A stretch of 64,000 nt of DNA from Bacillota bacterium (GTDB lineage: Bacteria; Bacillota; Clostridia; Monoglobales; Firm-18): assembly GCA_023228885.1 (NCBI GenBank), contig JALOAJ010000001.1, forward strand, positions 1-64,000, in the 5' to 3' direction. The notes under the pieces are model-generated. The model had not been told where the DNA came from and did not search any database. It was given only the letters and a program-made list of their open reading frames with translations. The translations under genes were made by a program, and so were the position numbers. Shown here in pieces: positions 43,145 through 51,319 of the stretch (position 1 is the stretch's first letter; every line of letters starts with the position of its first letter).

Positions 43145-44872
43145 ATGAATAAGAAATTTGTTGCAAAAAAATTCTTGGCTTTGGTGTTGTCAATGTCGAT
43201 GGTTCTTATTTCTTCCGTTGCGGTAATGTCAAACGGGGCAACTGTTGATGCGGCTGACACGGCAATATACTTAAGAAATGCTTTTTATGGTCACGCCGGC
43301 ATTGTAGATGGCGATATATACTCGTCAGCCGGCAATGTAGAATTTACCAGCAACGGTGACAATGCGGTATCCGGGAACATTTACTTAAACAACGATAATG
43401 AGTTTATTTTACCGCTAAATTACAACCCTGAATTTGCAGAGCGGGTGGCAAAGCTTGAGAATACGCCGTTTATAGCGCCTGAAGTGCCTTTATTAGCTTT
43501 TCCCGAAATAGGCAATTATGTTTCATCGCTTGACACAGCTTGGGATGTCAACGGAAAAACGGTTGCAGAGGATACTCATTTTGGGTATGTTAGCATTAAA
43601 ACTGTTTTAAAGGTTGATGTATCCGAGGGTGATATTTACATCGTTGTGGATTCAATTGATTTAAATTATGCAGACTGGCGAATAGAGCTGATAGGCGAAG
43701 GAAACCTTTTCCTATTTATTAACGGCAATTTGTCTTTAAGGGGTTCGCAAACGATTGGCGCAGGCGCTGACGGAAAAACAAAAACGCATTTGTTTGTAAA
43801 CGGAAATGTTAATTTCGAAAACAACGGTTCAGATGAGGTGAGGATGTACTCCAATGTTTATGTATATAATGGAGACATTCAAATAAAAACCAAAAACTTA
43901 TATGGAAATATTGTATCAAACAATTCATCAAGCTTTAAAATGCTGAATGGCGACGGCAAAATTTTCGGAACTGTTTATGTACCTTCGGCATTTGCTGAAA
44001 TTGGCAATTCAGCCAGAATAAACGGTCGCCTTGTGGCAGATTCTTTGAGGTTAACGCTTGGACATGATGGTAAAATAACTTACGATTCCAATTATGCGAC
44101 CTTGGCTGTACTGGGGAATGAATCCAAAGATGAAGACGACGATGCCGATGATGATTCAACTCCAACTCCTGTTGTAAATGACATTCCGCAAGGTCCTTCA
44201 TTGCTTATCAACTTCCCATATGCGTATTTGTATGGTAATGAAGACGGAACCGTAACGGCGGAAAACCCCATTAAAAGGGAGGAGGCGGTAGCGCTCATTT
44301 ACAGGCTGTTAAAACAAGACAATAAGTTGGGTGATTTTACACCGGGTTCGGTTGAGCCGTATGAAAATATCGGAGAAGGCAGATGGTCAAGGACGGCGCT
44401 TGAGTTCGCCAAGCATATTGGCGTTTACAAAACAAGCCGTATCAGCCCCGAGCAGTATATATCGCGAGGCGAGGTAGCAAAGATTGTAACCTTTGCGCTT
44501 AGAATCAGACCGGATGATGAAAAAACAACCACCTATACCGATTTGCCTGAAAGCAACCAGTATTATCATTATGTAAAAGCGCTATCCGACATAGGGGTGC
44601 TTGAAGGGTATGACAACAAGGTTGAACCGGATAAAAACATGACAAGGGCTGAATTTGTAACAATGGTTAATCGTATGATAGGCAGAGGAGATGAGCATGA
44701 AATTGCAGATTCTTCCTTTGATTATCCTGACTTGCCTGTTGGCGAAAGTGAGAAATGGATTTATGATAACGTAATGCGCGCATCGTTCGGATATTATGAA
44801 ACAAAAGAAGATGGCGTTTATAGAATAAATCCGGACGGAAAACCGGATAGGTCTTTAATTGACTACAATTAA
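43145..44872 (+). CDS. S-layer-anchored surface protein under c-di-GMP riboswitch control
   Basis: A 575-residue exported protein. Signal peptide at about 1-37. Residues about 45-330 form a repetitive beta-rich region (GDIYSSAGNVEFTSNGDNAV, LFLFINGNLSLRGSQ, LFVNGNVNFENN) consistent with a beta-helix. An acidic linker at about 335-350 (DEDDDADDDSTPTP) leads to SLH motifs with NPIKREEAVALIYRL, YISRGEVAKIVTFAL and NMTRAEFVTMVNRM. AAGGAG sits 8 bases before ATG 43145; the open frame back to 43061 starts inside the terminator. High c-di-GMP should switch it on, fitting an adhesin role. Confidence 0.85.
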   Translation: MNKKFVAKKFLALVLSMSMVLISSVAVMSNGATVDAADTAIYLRNAFYGHAGIVDGDIYSSAGNVEFTSNGDNAVSGNIYLNNDNEFILPLNYNPEFAERVAKLENTPFIAPEVPLLAFPEIGNYVSSLDTAWDVNGKTVAEDTHFGYVSIKTVLKVDVSEGDIYIVVDSIDLNYADWRIELIGEGNLFLFINGNLSLRGSQTIGAGADGKTKTHLFVNGNVNFENNGSDEVRMYSNVYVYNGDIQIKTKNLYGNIVSNNSSSFKMLNGDGKIFGTVYVPSAFAEIGNSARINGRLVADSLRLTLGHDGKITYDSNYATLAVLGNESKDEDDDADDDSTPTPVVNDIPQGPSLLINFPYAYLYGNEDGTVTAENPIKREEAVALIYRLLKQDNKLGDFTPGSVEPYENIGEGRWSRTALEFAKHIGVYKTSRISPEQYISRGEVAKIVTFALRIRPDDEKTTTYTDLPESNQYYHYVKALSDIGVLEGYDNKVEPDKNMTRAEFVTMVNRMIGRGDEHEIADSSFDYPDLPVGESEKWIYDNVMRASFGYYETKEDGVYRINPDGKPDRSLIDYN

Positions 44873-44961
44873 TGTTGCAGGTATTTGCTGAATATGTTGT
44901 TAGGCAGGCCGGATATCGGTTGCCTTTACAAAAAGTTGGAAAATTGATTTAAATGTGTTTC

Positions 44962-44996
44962 AAATAACAGGGCTCGACTTTGTCGCCCCGTTATTT
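44962..44996 (+). terminator. Terminator after the riboswitch-controlled gene
   Basis: AAATAAC (44962-44968) with GTTATTT (44990-44996) outside, GGGC/GCCC inside, one mismatch, 11-nt loop. The T-run is short. Confidence 0.6.
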
Positions 44997-45093
44997 AACT
45001 AAATGAGGGCTTTTGGCATAGTTTGGCTTGGAAAATAAGCCCGTGAGGTATATGTTTTGCATAATCAAAAGGCGCAAACTAAGGAGACTACAC

Positions 45094-46491
45094 ATGAATA
45101 TAAAATTGCATCAAAATAAAATATTTGATACAGCAGTTATAGCAGTTGATATTTTTTTAGTGCTGCTTTCGTCTAAGCTTTCCGAGCGTGTTTTGCGCTG
45201 GCCAATGGATGAAAATGCTTTAGAAGCTGTTTCAATTTCACTTTTCATTGCAACAATTTGTTATGTTTGTTGCATTATATTTATGCTTTACACATATGAG
45301 TTCTACACAAAAACCATTAGAGCTAAGTTTGAAAACTTGCTTTCGGTTGCAATAACGGTGCTTATTTCAACTTTTTTAACCGTCATTGTTCAGTTCGTTT
45401 TTTCGAGCAAGCTTAAGCCTGCACCTGTTTTGTTTTTTTTACTGATGCCGGTGTTTTTATTTGTATTTATAGCCAGCTTTAAAATGATTTTATTATATAT
45501 TGAAAAAAAAATAGAGGGCTCGCTAAAGCTTTTGGTTATTGAGTCTAAGGATGTTGAAAACAGCCTGGCAAAGAAAATAAAGTATTCTTACCTTGACCTT
45601 TATGAATCATGGTATGTTCTTATTGATGTTAATGACCAAGGCGAAATAGATAGCTTAATAAACGAAACATTCAAAGAATATGAAAGTATATTCATTTCTC
45701 CCGATATTCCGGTTGGCTTGCGCGATTCGCTAATTTCAAAGGCGGTTGAGCAGAACAAAACAATTTATCTTTTGCCGGATTTTTACGGTATAAACATCAT
45801 GAATAATGAAACTGTCCAGTTTGACGATACCCCGGCGTTGAAAATTAAACCTTACGGGCTTTCAAAGATGCAACGGTTCATAAAAAGAGCGTTTGACATC
45901 GTAGTTTCCCTTACCGGTCTTTTGATTGCCCTGCCGATATTTGTGGTAGTTCCCATAATGATTAAGCTTGATTCAAAAGGTCCGGTCATTTATAAACAGC
46001 CTCGGGTGACACGAGACCAAAAGGATTTTAATGTTTACAAATTTAGAACAATGCACGAGGACGCAGAAAAGTATACCGGCGCGGTTTTAGCAACCGAAAA
46101 TGACCCGCGAATCACCAAGGTAGGCAGGTTGCTTCGTTCTATGCGCATTGACGAACTTCCTCAGCTTTTAAATATTTTACTAAGCCATATGTCGGTGGTG
46201 GGTCCTCGTCCGGAACGAACTGTATTTGTCGAGCAGTATCTCAAAACAGTTGAAAATTACGACAAACGATTTTTTGTAAAAGCAGGGCTTACCGGGTTGG
46301 CGCAGGTGTATGCAAGATATGATACTTCAGTTGATGATAAGGTTTTGTATGACCTTATTTATATAAGGGATTATTCGTTTTTCAAGGATATAAAGATTGT
46401 TTTGCTTACGGTAAAAACAGTTTTTGTAAGGGAAAACGCTAAGGGTGTCCAAGAAAAACCGTGGGATAAAAATGATGGTATGAGTGTTTGA
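45094..46491 (+). CDS. Polyprenyl-phosphate sugar phosphotransferase (exopolysaccharide initiating)
   Basis: A 465-residue membrane enzyme of the WcaJ/RfbP type, which transfers a sugar phosphate to undecaprenyl phosphate to start polysaccharide synthesis. Four N-terminal hydrophobic helices, a CoA-binding-like middle, one more helix at about 275-295, then the catalytic Bac_transf domain with KFRTMHEDAE, RSMRIDELPQLLNIL and SVVGPRPE, and KAGLTGLAQV. ATG 45094 has AAGGAG 7 bases upstream. First gene of a three-gene set. Confidence 0.92.
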   Translation: MNIKLHQNKIFDTAVIAVDIFLVLLSSKLSERVLRWPMDENALEAVSISLFIATICYVCCIIFMLYTYEFYTKTIRAKFENLLSVAITVLISTFLTVIVQFVFSSKLKPAPVLFFLLMPVFLFVFIASFKMILLYIEKKIEGSLKLLVIESKDVENSLAKKIKYSYLDLYESWYVLIDVNDQGEIDSLINETFKEYESIFISPDIPVGLRDSLISKAVEQNKTIYLLPDFYGINIMNNETVQFDDTPALKIKPYGLSKMQRFIKRAFDIVVSLTGLLIALPIFVVVPIMIKLDSKGPVIYKQPRVTRDQKDFNVYKFRTMHEDAEKYTGAVLATENDPRITKVGRLLRSMRIDELPQLLNILLSHMSVVGPRPERTVFVEQYLKTVENYDKRFFVKAGLTGLAQVYARYDTSVDDKVLYDLIYIRDYSFFKDIKIVLLTVKTVFVRENAKGVQEKPWDKNDGMSV

Positions 46492-46554
46492 TAAACCGCA
46501 ATAAAATGATGTGCTCCACCATCGCTTAAAACAATGTTAAAGCAGGTGAATCGA

Positions 46555-47388
46555 TTGGAAAAGGTCAGCATTATTATTCCGGTTTACAATAGCGAGGACA
46601 GACTAAAAATTTGCATAAATTCCTTACTTGCGCAAACATATAAAAATATTGAACTTATAATTATTAACGATGGTTCCACCGATAAATCTGGCGAAATAAT
46701 TAAAAGTTTTTATGAAAGGCATCCGTGTATAATAAATGTCATTGAACAGCAAAATAAAGGTGTTGCAAGCGCGCGCAATAGGGGGCTTTCTGTTGCAAGC
46801 GGTGAATTTCTTATGTTTGTTGATTCGGATGATTATCTTGACAGTCGGGCAATAGAAAAAGTTGTTTTTGGTGCAAAAAAACATAATGCCGATATCACAA
46901 GGTTTGGAATAGTTTATAAATACAGCGATGGAAGTGAAAAAATCGAAACATCCGGTTTTCCGGGTTATCTTTTTGTAGAAAAGGAAGACTTTAAAAAACA
47001 TGTGTACAATAAAATAATCAGCGGGATTGAAATGAATTCAGTTTGCAGGACGCTTTATAAAAAACAGGTGGTTGGAAACGCGACATTTAGGGAGGATATG
47101 GCAACAGTAGAAGACCTGATTTTTAATATAGGGGTTTTTACAAAGGCTGATAACTTTTTGTATCTGCCCTACCCTTACTATTATTATTGTCAGACAAATA
47201 AGGGGCTTACCGGCAGTAGTTTGAATGTTTTTACAAAATATAAATACAATATTAAAGTGAGCATTGTTATAATGCAACATTTAAAGCTATGGGGCATGGC
47301 AAATCCATTTTATACGGCAAAAACTATGTTTAGATTGATGTTTATAACCTTTTCAAAATTAAAAAGGAGGTTCTTGAAAAGTGTTTAA
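46555..47388 (+). CDS. Family 2 glycosyltransferase
   Basis: A 277-residue GT-A enzyme. It has the nucleotide-binding VSIIIPVYNSEDRL, IINDGSTDKS, GVASARNRGLSVASGEF and the metal motif FVDSDDYLD. The TTG at 46555 is preferred, giving MEKVSIIIPVYN with AGGTGA 5 bases upstream; the ATG at 46534 lacks a site. It would add a sugar to the lipid-linked product of the preceding enzyme. It overlaps the next gene by 8 bases. Confidence 0.9.
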   Translation: MEKVSIIIPVYNSEDRLKICINSLLAQTYKNIELIIINDGSTDKSGEIIKSFYERHPCIINVIEQQNKGVASARNRGLSVASGEFLMFVDSDDYLDSRAIEKVVFGAKKHNADITRFGIVYKYSDGSEKIETSGFPGYLFVEKEDFKKHVYNKIISGIEMNSVCRTLYKKQVVGNATFREDMATVEDLIFNIGVFTKADNFLYLPYPYYYYCQTNKGLTGSSLNVFTKYKYNIKVSIVIMQHLKLWGMANPFYTAKTMFRLMFITFSKLKRRFLKSV

Positions 47389-48238
47389 AAAACTACTTGC
47401 CGTGGCGGTTAAAATACTTCTTATAATTTTCTCCATTGCATTATTAATCCTGCCCTATGTTATATGGGAGAACAATTCGGTCGTTTTGAGCAAATACAGC
47501 ATATACTCAAGGCGGTTGCCGCCGGCTTTTAACAATTACAATTTAGTTTTAATTTCTGATCACCATAATTCGAATAATGTTGAAAAAATTATAAAAAAGG
47601 TTGAGCAGGTTGCTCCTAAAGTAATTATTGTTTCAGGTGATGCAATTAATATGCACGATACTGACTACACAAACTCATTTACCCTGTTTGAACAGCTTTT
47701 GAAAATTGCACCCACTTATTTTACTTCGGGAAATCACGAAACATGGTCTCCGGATGAAACGGATTATTTAAATAGCCTTAAAAATCGGGGCGTTAATATA
47801 TTAAATAACAAGGTTGAGAGTATTCAATATAAACGCAGCGAGATAAACATTATAGGTTTTAAAGATATTGTTTATTCGGATGGCAGAATGCGGCACGATA
47901 TGTTAAATGGCGAGCTAAGCAGCCTTTATAACAGCATTGACAACAAGTCTTTGTTTAACTTGTTGGTTTTTCATAAGGCAAATTATTTCGACACAATAGC
48001 AAAATATCCCTTCGATTTGGTTTTGTCGGGGCACCTGCACGGCGGACAAATAAATTTGCCTGTAATTAAATCAAAAATTTTAAAAAGCCGATTTCAAACC
48101 GACTTATATTCTAAAGGATATTACAGAATAAATGATTGCCAAATGGTTGTTAGCGCAGGGCTTGAAAAGAGCATAAGATATCCGCGTGTGCTTAACCCGC
48201 CCGAAGTTGTAGAGGTTGTGCTCAAAAATTTGAATTAG
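47381..48238 (+). CDS. Membrane-anchored metallophosphoesterase (YkuE/YaeI-like)
   Basis: A 285-residue protein with an N-terminal membrane helix (VKILLIIFSIALLILPY) and a calcineurin-like phosphoesterase domain. Metal ligands are visible in LISDHHN, VSGDAIN, GNHETW and SGHLHGGQ. Relatives of YkuE act on the cell surface or on lipid phosphates. The start is GTG 47381 with AAGGAGG 10 bases upstream. The 8-base overlap with the glycosyltransferase implies translational coupling. Confidence 0.88.
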   Translation: MFKKLLAVAVKILLIIFSIALLILPYVIWENNSVVLSKYSIYSRRLPPAFNNYNLVLISDHHNSNNVEKIIKKVEQVAPKVIIVSGDAINMHDTDYTNSFTLFEQLLKIAPTYFTSGNHETWSPDETDYLNSLKNRGVNILNNKVESIQYKRSEINIIGFKDIVYSDGRMRHDMLNGELSSLYNSIDNKSLFNLLVFHKANYFDTIAKYPFDLVLSGHLHGGQINLPVIKSKILKSRFQTDLYSKGYYRINDCQMVVSAGLEKSIRYPRVLNPPEVVEVVLKNLN

Positions 48239-48282
48239 AATGCCTAAAAGCGGCTTGCATTATTTAGTCTGCCAAAAAACTC

Positions 48283-48311
48283 TTGACATTCCCTTTAAAA
48301 AGCTTTACAAT
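48283..48311 (+). promoter_or_regulatory. SigA promoter of tRNA-Pro
   Basis: TTGACA (48283-48288), 17-bp spacer, TACAAT (48306-48311), 31 bases before the tRNA. Confidence 0.8.
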
Positions 48312-48342
48312 AGGTATTGTTTATATATCGCTTGGGTAATGT

Positions 48343-48419
48343 CGAGGTGTGGCTCAGTTTGGTAGAGTACTACGTTCGGGACGTAGGGGTCGCAGGTTCA
48401 AATCCTGTCACCTCGACCA
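48343..48419 (+). tRNA. tRNA-Pro (CGG anticodon)
   Basis: A 77-nt gene with encoded CCA. The acceptor CGAGGTG pairs with CACCTCG; anticodon stem CTACG/CGTAG encloses TTCGGGA, giving anticodon CGG; the T-loop is GGTTCAAATCC. It is followed immediately by the leader block and a small-protein gene. Confidence 0.94.
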
Positions 48420-48488
48420 TGGAGTTACCAGCATTCAGTTGCCAGTTGTCAGTAGTTTATGGCAAAAACATTTTTAGGGGGGGTTACT
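48416..48488 (+). repeat. Leader block between tRNA-Pro and the small-protein gene
   Basis: It begins with the tRNA ACCA and continues TGGAGTTACCAGCATTCAG, GCAAAAACATTTTTAGG and GGGGGTTACT up to ATG 48489. It matches the block at 38734-38799 (reverse) almost base for base and a diverged one at 41897-41957. Confidence 0.7.
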
Positions 48489-48746
48489 ATGGCAGACTTT
48501 AAATCCATGTACTACCACTTGGCGGGGCGAACAGCTACCGCTGTTGATGTGTTGGAAGCTACCACAAGTATAATGGAAGCCAATGCTAAGGCAATGGAAG
48601 CTAATGCTAAAGCTATGATGACTTCCGCAGAATCAATGATGGATTCAGTTGATGCGCTAATTGAGCTTAAAGAAAAACTTAAATTGGCACAGCAAACCAC
48701 CGAAGATATGTTTTTAAGTGATGACAACATTGATAAAACCCCTTAA
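48489..48746 (+). CDS. Small MADFKSMYYHLAGR family protein, 85 residues
   Basis: The longest paralogue. It has the invariant MADFKSMYYHLAGRTATAVD, two copies of the heptad MEANAKA (48573-48593 and 48594-48614), the shared LIELKEKLKLAQQTTEDMF block and an acidic end. The run of G before TTACT acts as the ribosome site for ATG 48489. It lies 69 bases after tRNA-Pro with no intervening promoter. No signal peptide or catalytic motif; likely a helical scaffold or small regulator. Confidence 0.8.
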   Translation: MADFKSMYYHLAGRTATAVDVLEATTSIMEANAKAMEANAKAMMTSAESMMDSVDALIELKEKLKLAQQTTEDMFLSDDNIDKTP

Positions 48747-48841
48747 GAAACTTAATATAGTTTTTTATAAATAAAATTATTGAAAGCTCCATAAATTTAA
48801 ATGATAACAATTATTACATTAGCACATAAATAAGAAACCTT

Positions 48842-49053
48842 TCTTGTGCTGCAATATACTACGCTGTGATATACGACCAAAAGGATGTTTTACTTGAACT
48901 TAAAAGAGTAAGCTTGGGTCAAGACGAAGTTACTGCAAACGCTATCTTAAATAACTACGGTAGTGCTTCATACATTAAGGTTTTTCTTTGGGATGAATCT
49001 ATCCTTTGAAGCCGTTGGCTGATATTGAAAGAATAGGCATTGAAACTATATAA
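48842..49053 (+). pseudogene. Fragment of a surface-protein C-terminal domain, frameshifted
   Basis: The frame from about 48842 reads AVIYDQKDVLLELKRVSLG, then SASYIKVFLWDESIL and a stop at 49007. One frame over it resumes LKPLADIERIGIETI to a stop at 49051-49053. This is the common end of clostridial secreted proteins (KVFLWD...LKPL). There is no start, signal peptide or upstream part. Confidence 0.65.
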
Positions 49054-49074
49054 TAACTAATTTACTTTATAAAG

Positions 49075-49395
49075 GTGATTACTTTGGTACTCGTCTTTTT
49101 TTATACCCTTTTTTCGGAGATGGTTGCAGTAAGCGGTATAACGGAACTTGCAAAAATGCTAAAACAACGGGAGACTTCGGATGGTTATTCCCCCGTCATC
49201 GGCGCAGTTATTGAACTGCCGAATATTAAAATCCGGCTTGGGGATAAGGTGATTTTAACCTCTGCTCATATAAAACGCTGTATTGATTTAATGCAGACAG
49301 ATGAAAATAGTCAATATATTAATATAGGCAAGGAAGTTGTTCTTTTGCAATATGCCGACAACCAAAAATTTATAGTAGTCGGGGTGGTGATGTGA
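49075..49395 (+). CDS. Prophage remnant: DUF2577 (XkdR-like) tail protein
   Basis: About 103-106 residues with the DUF2577 pattern: short N-terminal helix (GITELAKMLKQR), IGAVIELPNIKIRLGDKVIL, and the ending IGKEVVLLQYADNQKFIVVGVVM. In PBSX-like phages this gene precedes DUF2634 (xkdS), and here the stop overlaps the start of a DUF2634-like N-terminus. The most plausible start is TTG 49084 after AAAGGTGA; the first 12 residues are hydrophobic and look unnatural. No other tail genes are near, so it is a relic. Confidence 0.6.
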   Translation: MITLVLVFFYTLFSEMVAVSGITELAKMLKQRETSDGYSPVIGAVIELPNIKIRLGDKVILTSAHIKRCIDLMQTDENSQYINIGKEVVLLQYADNQKFIVVGVVM

Positions 49396-49484
49396 TGTTT
49401 CCTAAAACAGAAGAAAATATAACAGAAAAAGGACGGTGCAAGTTTTCAAAAAGAAAGAAACGCAGAAACTGCTTAGCACCTTGA
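49395..49484 (+). pseudogene. Truncated DUF2634 (XkdS-like) phage gene
   Basis: ATG 49395 overlaps the DUF2577 stop as TGATG. It starts MFPKTEENITEKGRCKF, like the N-terminus of DUF2634 baseplate proteins, and ends after 29 codons at 49484. From about 49436 the DNA belongs to a recombinase remnant in another frame. Confidence 0.5.
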
Positions 49485-49618
49485 ATGAGAATAACACCCT
49501 TATATCCGAATTTGACGCAAGCCTGTTTTGTAGCTTGGTGGATACAATTACAGTAGCGTCAAATAATGAGTTAATCTTTAAATTCAAGGATGGAATAGAA
49601 ATAAAACATACAATTTAA
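49436..49618 (+). pseudogene. C-terminal remnant of a large serine recombinase
   Basis: Sixty codons reading KKKETQKLLSTLNENNTLI, EFDASLFCSLVDTITV and NELIFKFKDGIEI. This matches the extreme C-terminus of large serine recombinases (EFDExLW...VTV...LVFxFKDGTEI). The catalytic and DNA-binding domains are absent. It is joined directly to the phage remnant, marking an old excision or deletion junction. Confidence 0.7.
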
Positions 49619-49695
49619 TTTTTATGTACTATTGTGCCAAGTTAATAAAAAAGGGTTATACTTTCAGCTTAAAATCTATAAAAACCCCCAAATAG

Positions 49696-49724
49696 TTGCA
49701 AAAATTGTAAATCCTTAGTATAAT
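49696..49724 (+). promoter_or_regulatory. SigA promoter of the truncated LRR gene
   Basis: TTGCAA (49696-49701), 17-bp spacer, TATAAT (49719-49724), about 50 bases before ATG 49772. Confidence 0.65.
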
Positions 49725-49771
49725 TATATTAAAAATAGTGTTACTTGGTAAAGTTTTATACGAGGGGTATA

Positions 49772-49987
49772 ATGTTGAAACGAATAATTAGTATATCTAT
49801 TGTATTAGCGGTGTTGTTAGCGCTGATTCCTGTAGTGCCGGCAAGCGCGGCAACAGAAGGAATTTATACATACACCGTGTCAGTGTTTAACGGTGAGGCA
49901 ACAATTACGGCTTGTCAAACTTCTGCAAGCGGTGATATTACCATTCCGTCCACTTTAGGCGGCTACCCTGTTGCTGAATTGCATTAA
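49772..49987 (+). pseudogene. Truncated BspA-type leucine-rich-repeat surface protein
   Basis: A 71-codon frame with signal peptide (MLKRIISISIVLAVLLALIP) and the typical start of BspA-like LRR proteins: YTYTVSVFNGEATITAC and SGDITIPSTLGGYPV. The family then continues with many repeats, but here it stops at 49987, 49 bases before the end of the convergent kinase gene. Promoter, ribosome site and signal peptide are intact, so a short secreted peptide could still be made. Confidence 0.7.
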
Positions 49988-50035
49988 ATAGCGGGTGCAA
50001 AGACAAATTTAATTGGTGCAAAATATACACCACTT

Positions 50036-51319
50036 TCATTCACCCCCAATAGGCAACACGACCTTTAGCGTAAAAATTCCGTCCTTTGCCTCAAAAGAGC
50101 AAAAGCCGCCCTGCATATCCGCAATTAGCTTAATGCTTTTTACGCCATAACCATGTTCAGGGCGGTCATTTTTGGGCAGATTGTCCCGGAAGATGACCTC
50201 CCCGTCATATGGATTTTTGATATAAATGAGTAAATTCCCTTTATGTATTTGACAGTTTACACGGACAATCTTTTGTTTTTTATCAGTAATTTGCGCGGCA
50301 GCAATAACAGCGTTTTCCAGTCCATTTGAAAAAAGGGTGCAAAGCGCTGTTTCTGGAATGGGCAGTGCATTCGGAATATTGGCCTCAATACTTAGGATTA
50401 CGCCAAGCTTTTCCCCTCTGTCCGAAAAAGCGGAAAGCACTAAATTGATTGCGGCATTTTCGCAGTATCGCTTCGGTGTAATGCGGTCAATATCACCTTT
50501 CGCCCCTTTTATGTACTGGATAGCTTTTTCCGGCTCACCGCTTTCTAAATACCCGTTTATCATGGTGAAGTGGTGGCGCATATCGTGACGGTATGCCGAT
50601 GTCTGTTCCTGCATTTGCCCCATAACAACCACATCGCTTTTCGCCTGTTCAAACTGTATAGCAAGCAGAGAATTTTGTAACTCTGTTTTATTACGCCGCT
50701 GAACCTCATCGTGGTAAGCTGTGACAAATACCACATAAAACAGAGCCATAGCGGCAGGCAGAAATTCGCTGATCATGCGAATACCGTCATATAAAATACT
50801 GGTGTAAACACGGGTGACATAATCAAACAAATAATAAAACATCGGAAGTCCGCCAAATAACAGCAAAGACCTTTTGGAATAAGACATGGCCTTATACGCG
50901 GCGGCAGTAAAATAACGGTTTAGCAGAAAAAATATAGGGAATATAACCAGACTGTAGCTGATTTGATAGGCAATCTCTGTGCCAAATAGCGCAAAAAACA
51001 TGGTGGCAATCCAGCGCGGCAGTTGACAACAGAAATAAGCCGTAAGCAGGCTTACCACACTCACGCCTAAAGGTTTTTTTAAAGCGAAAACCAAAGTGAG
51101 TGTGAGCGGGATATGGGCAATAAGCGGATAAAGCCGCCATGCGGCGGTAAAGCCGAAAATCCGCCAGCATAAAACCTGTGCCACCCAAATCGCCGCGCAC
51201 AAAACGCCTATAATACGGCGGTCTTTCTTTGTTTCGCATCCCCCCGCAAAGCCGATGTTGAGGAAAAATCCATACAAAAAAACCAAGGTAGCATTAACCA
51301 AAACTAACGCCTGGGTCAT
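50036..51319 (-). CDS. GHKL-type sensor histidine kinase (AgrC-like)
   Basis: A 427-residue sensor. Six or seven hydrophobic helices fill residues 1-205, followed by a dimerisation helix with the phospho-acceptor His in SAYRHDMRHH (His245) and a GHKL ATPase domain with NGLENA (332-337) and HGYGVKSIK. The layout is that of AgrC-type peptide-sensing kinases, but no AgrB/AgrD pair is nearby. It overlaps the upstream response regulator gene by one base at 51319, so the two are translated together. Confidence 0.92.
   Translation of the reverse strand: MTQALVLVNATLVFLYGFFLNIGFAGGCETKKDRRIIGVLCAAIWVAQVLCWRIFGFTAAWRLYPLIAHIPLTLTLVFALKKPLGVSVVSLLTAYFCCQLPRWIATMFFALFGTEIAYQISYSLVIFPIFFLLNRYFTAAAYKAMSYSKRSLLLFGGLPMFYYLFDYVTRVYTSILYDGIRMISEFLPAAMALFYVVFVTAYHDEVQRRNKTELQNSLLAIQFEQAKSDVVVMGQMQEQTSAYRHDMRHHFTMINGYLESGEPEKAIQYIKGAKGDIDRITPKRYCENAAINLVLSAFSDRGEKLGVILSIEANIPNALPIPETALCTLFSNGLENAVIAAAQITDKKQKIVRVNCQIHKGNLLIYIKNPYDGEVIFRDNLPKNDRPEHGYGVKSIKLIADMQGGFCSFEAKDGIFTLKVVLPIGGE

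Noticed and set aside
48420..48500. Leader peptide starting MELPAFSCQ in the conserved block
   Set aside because: The frame ends at different places in different copies and has no ribosome site; nucleotide conservation explains it.
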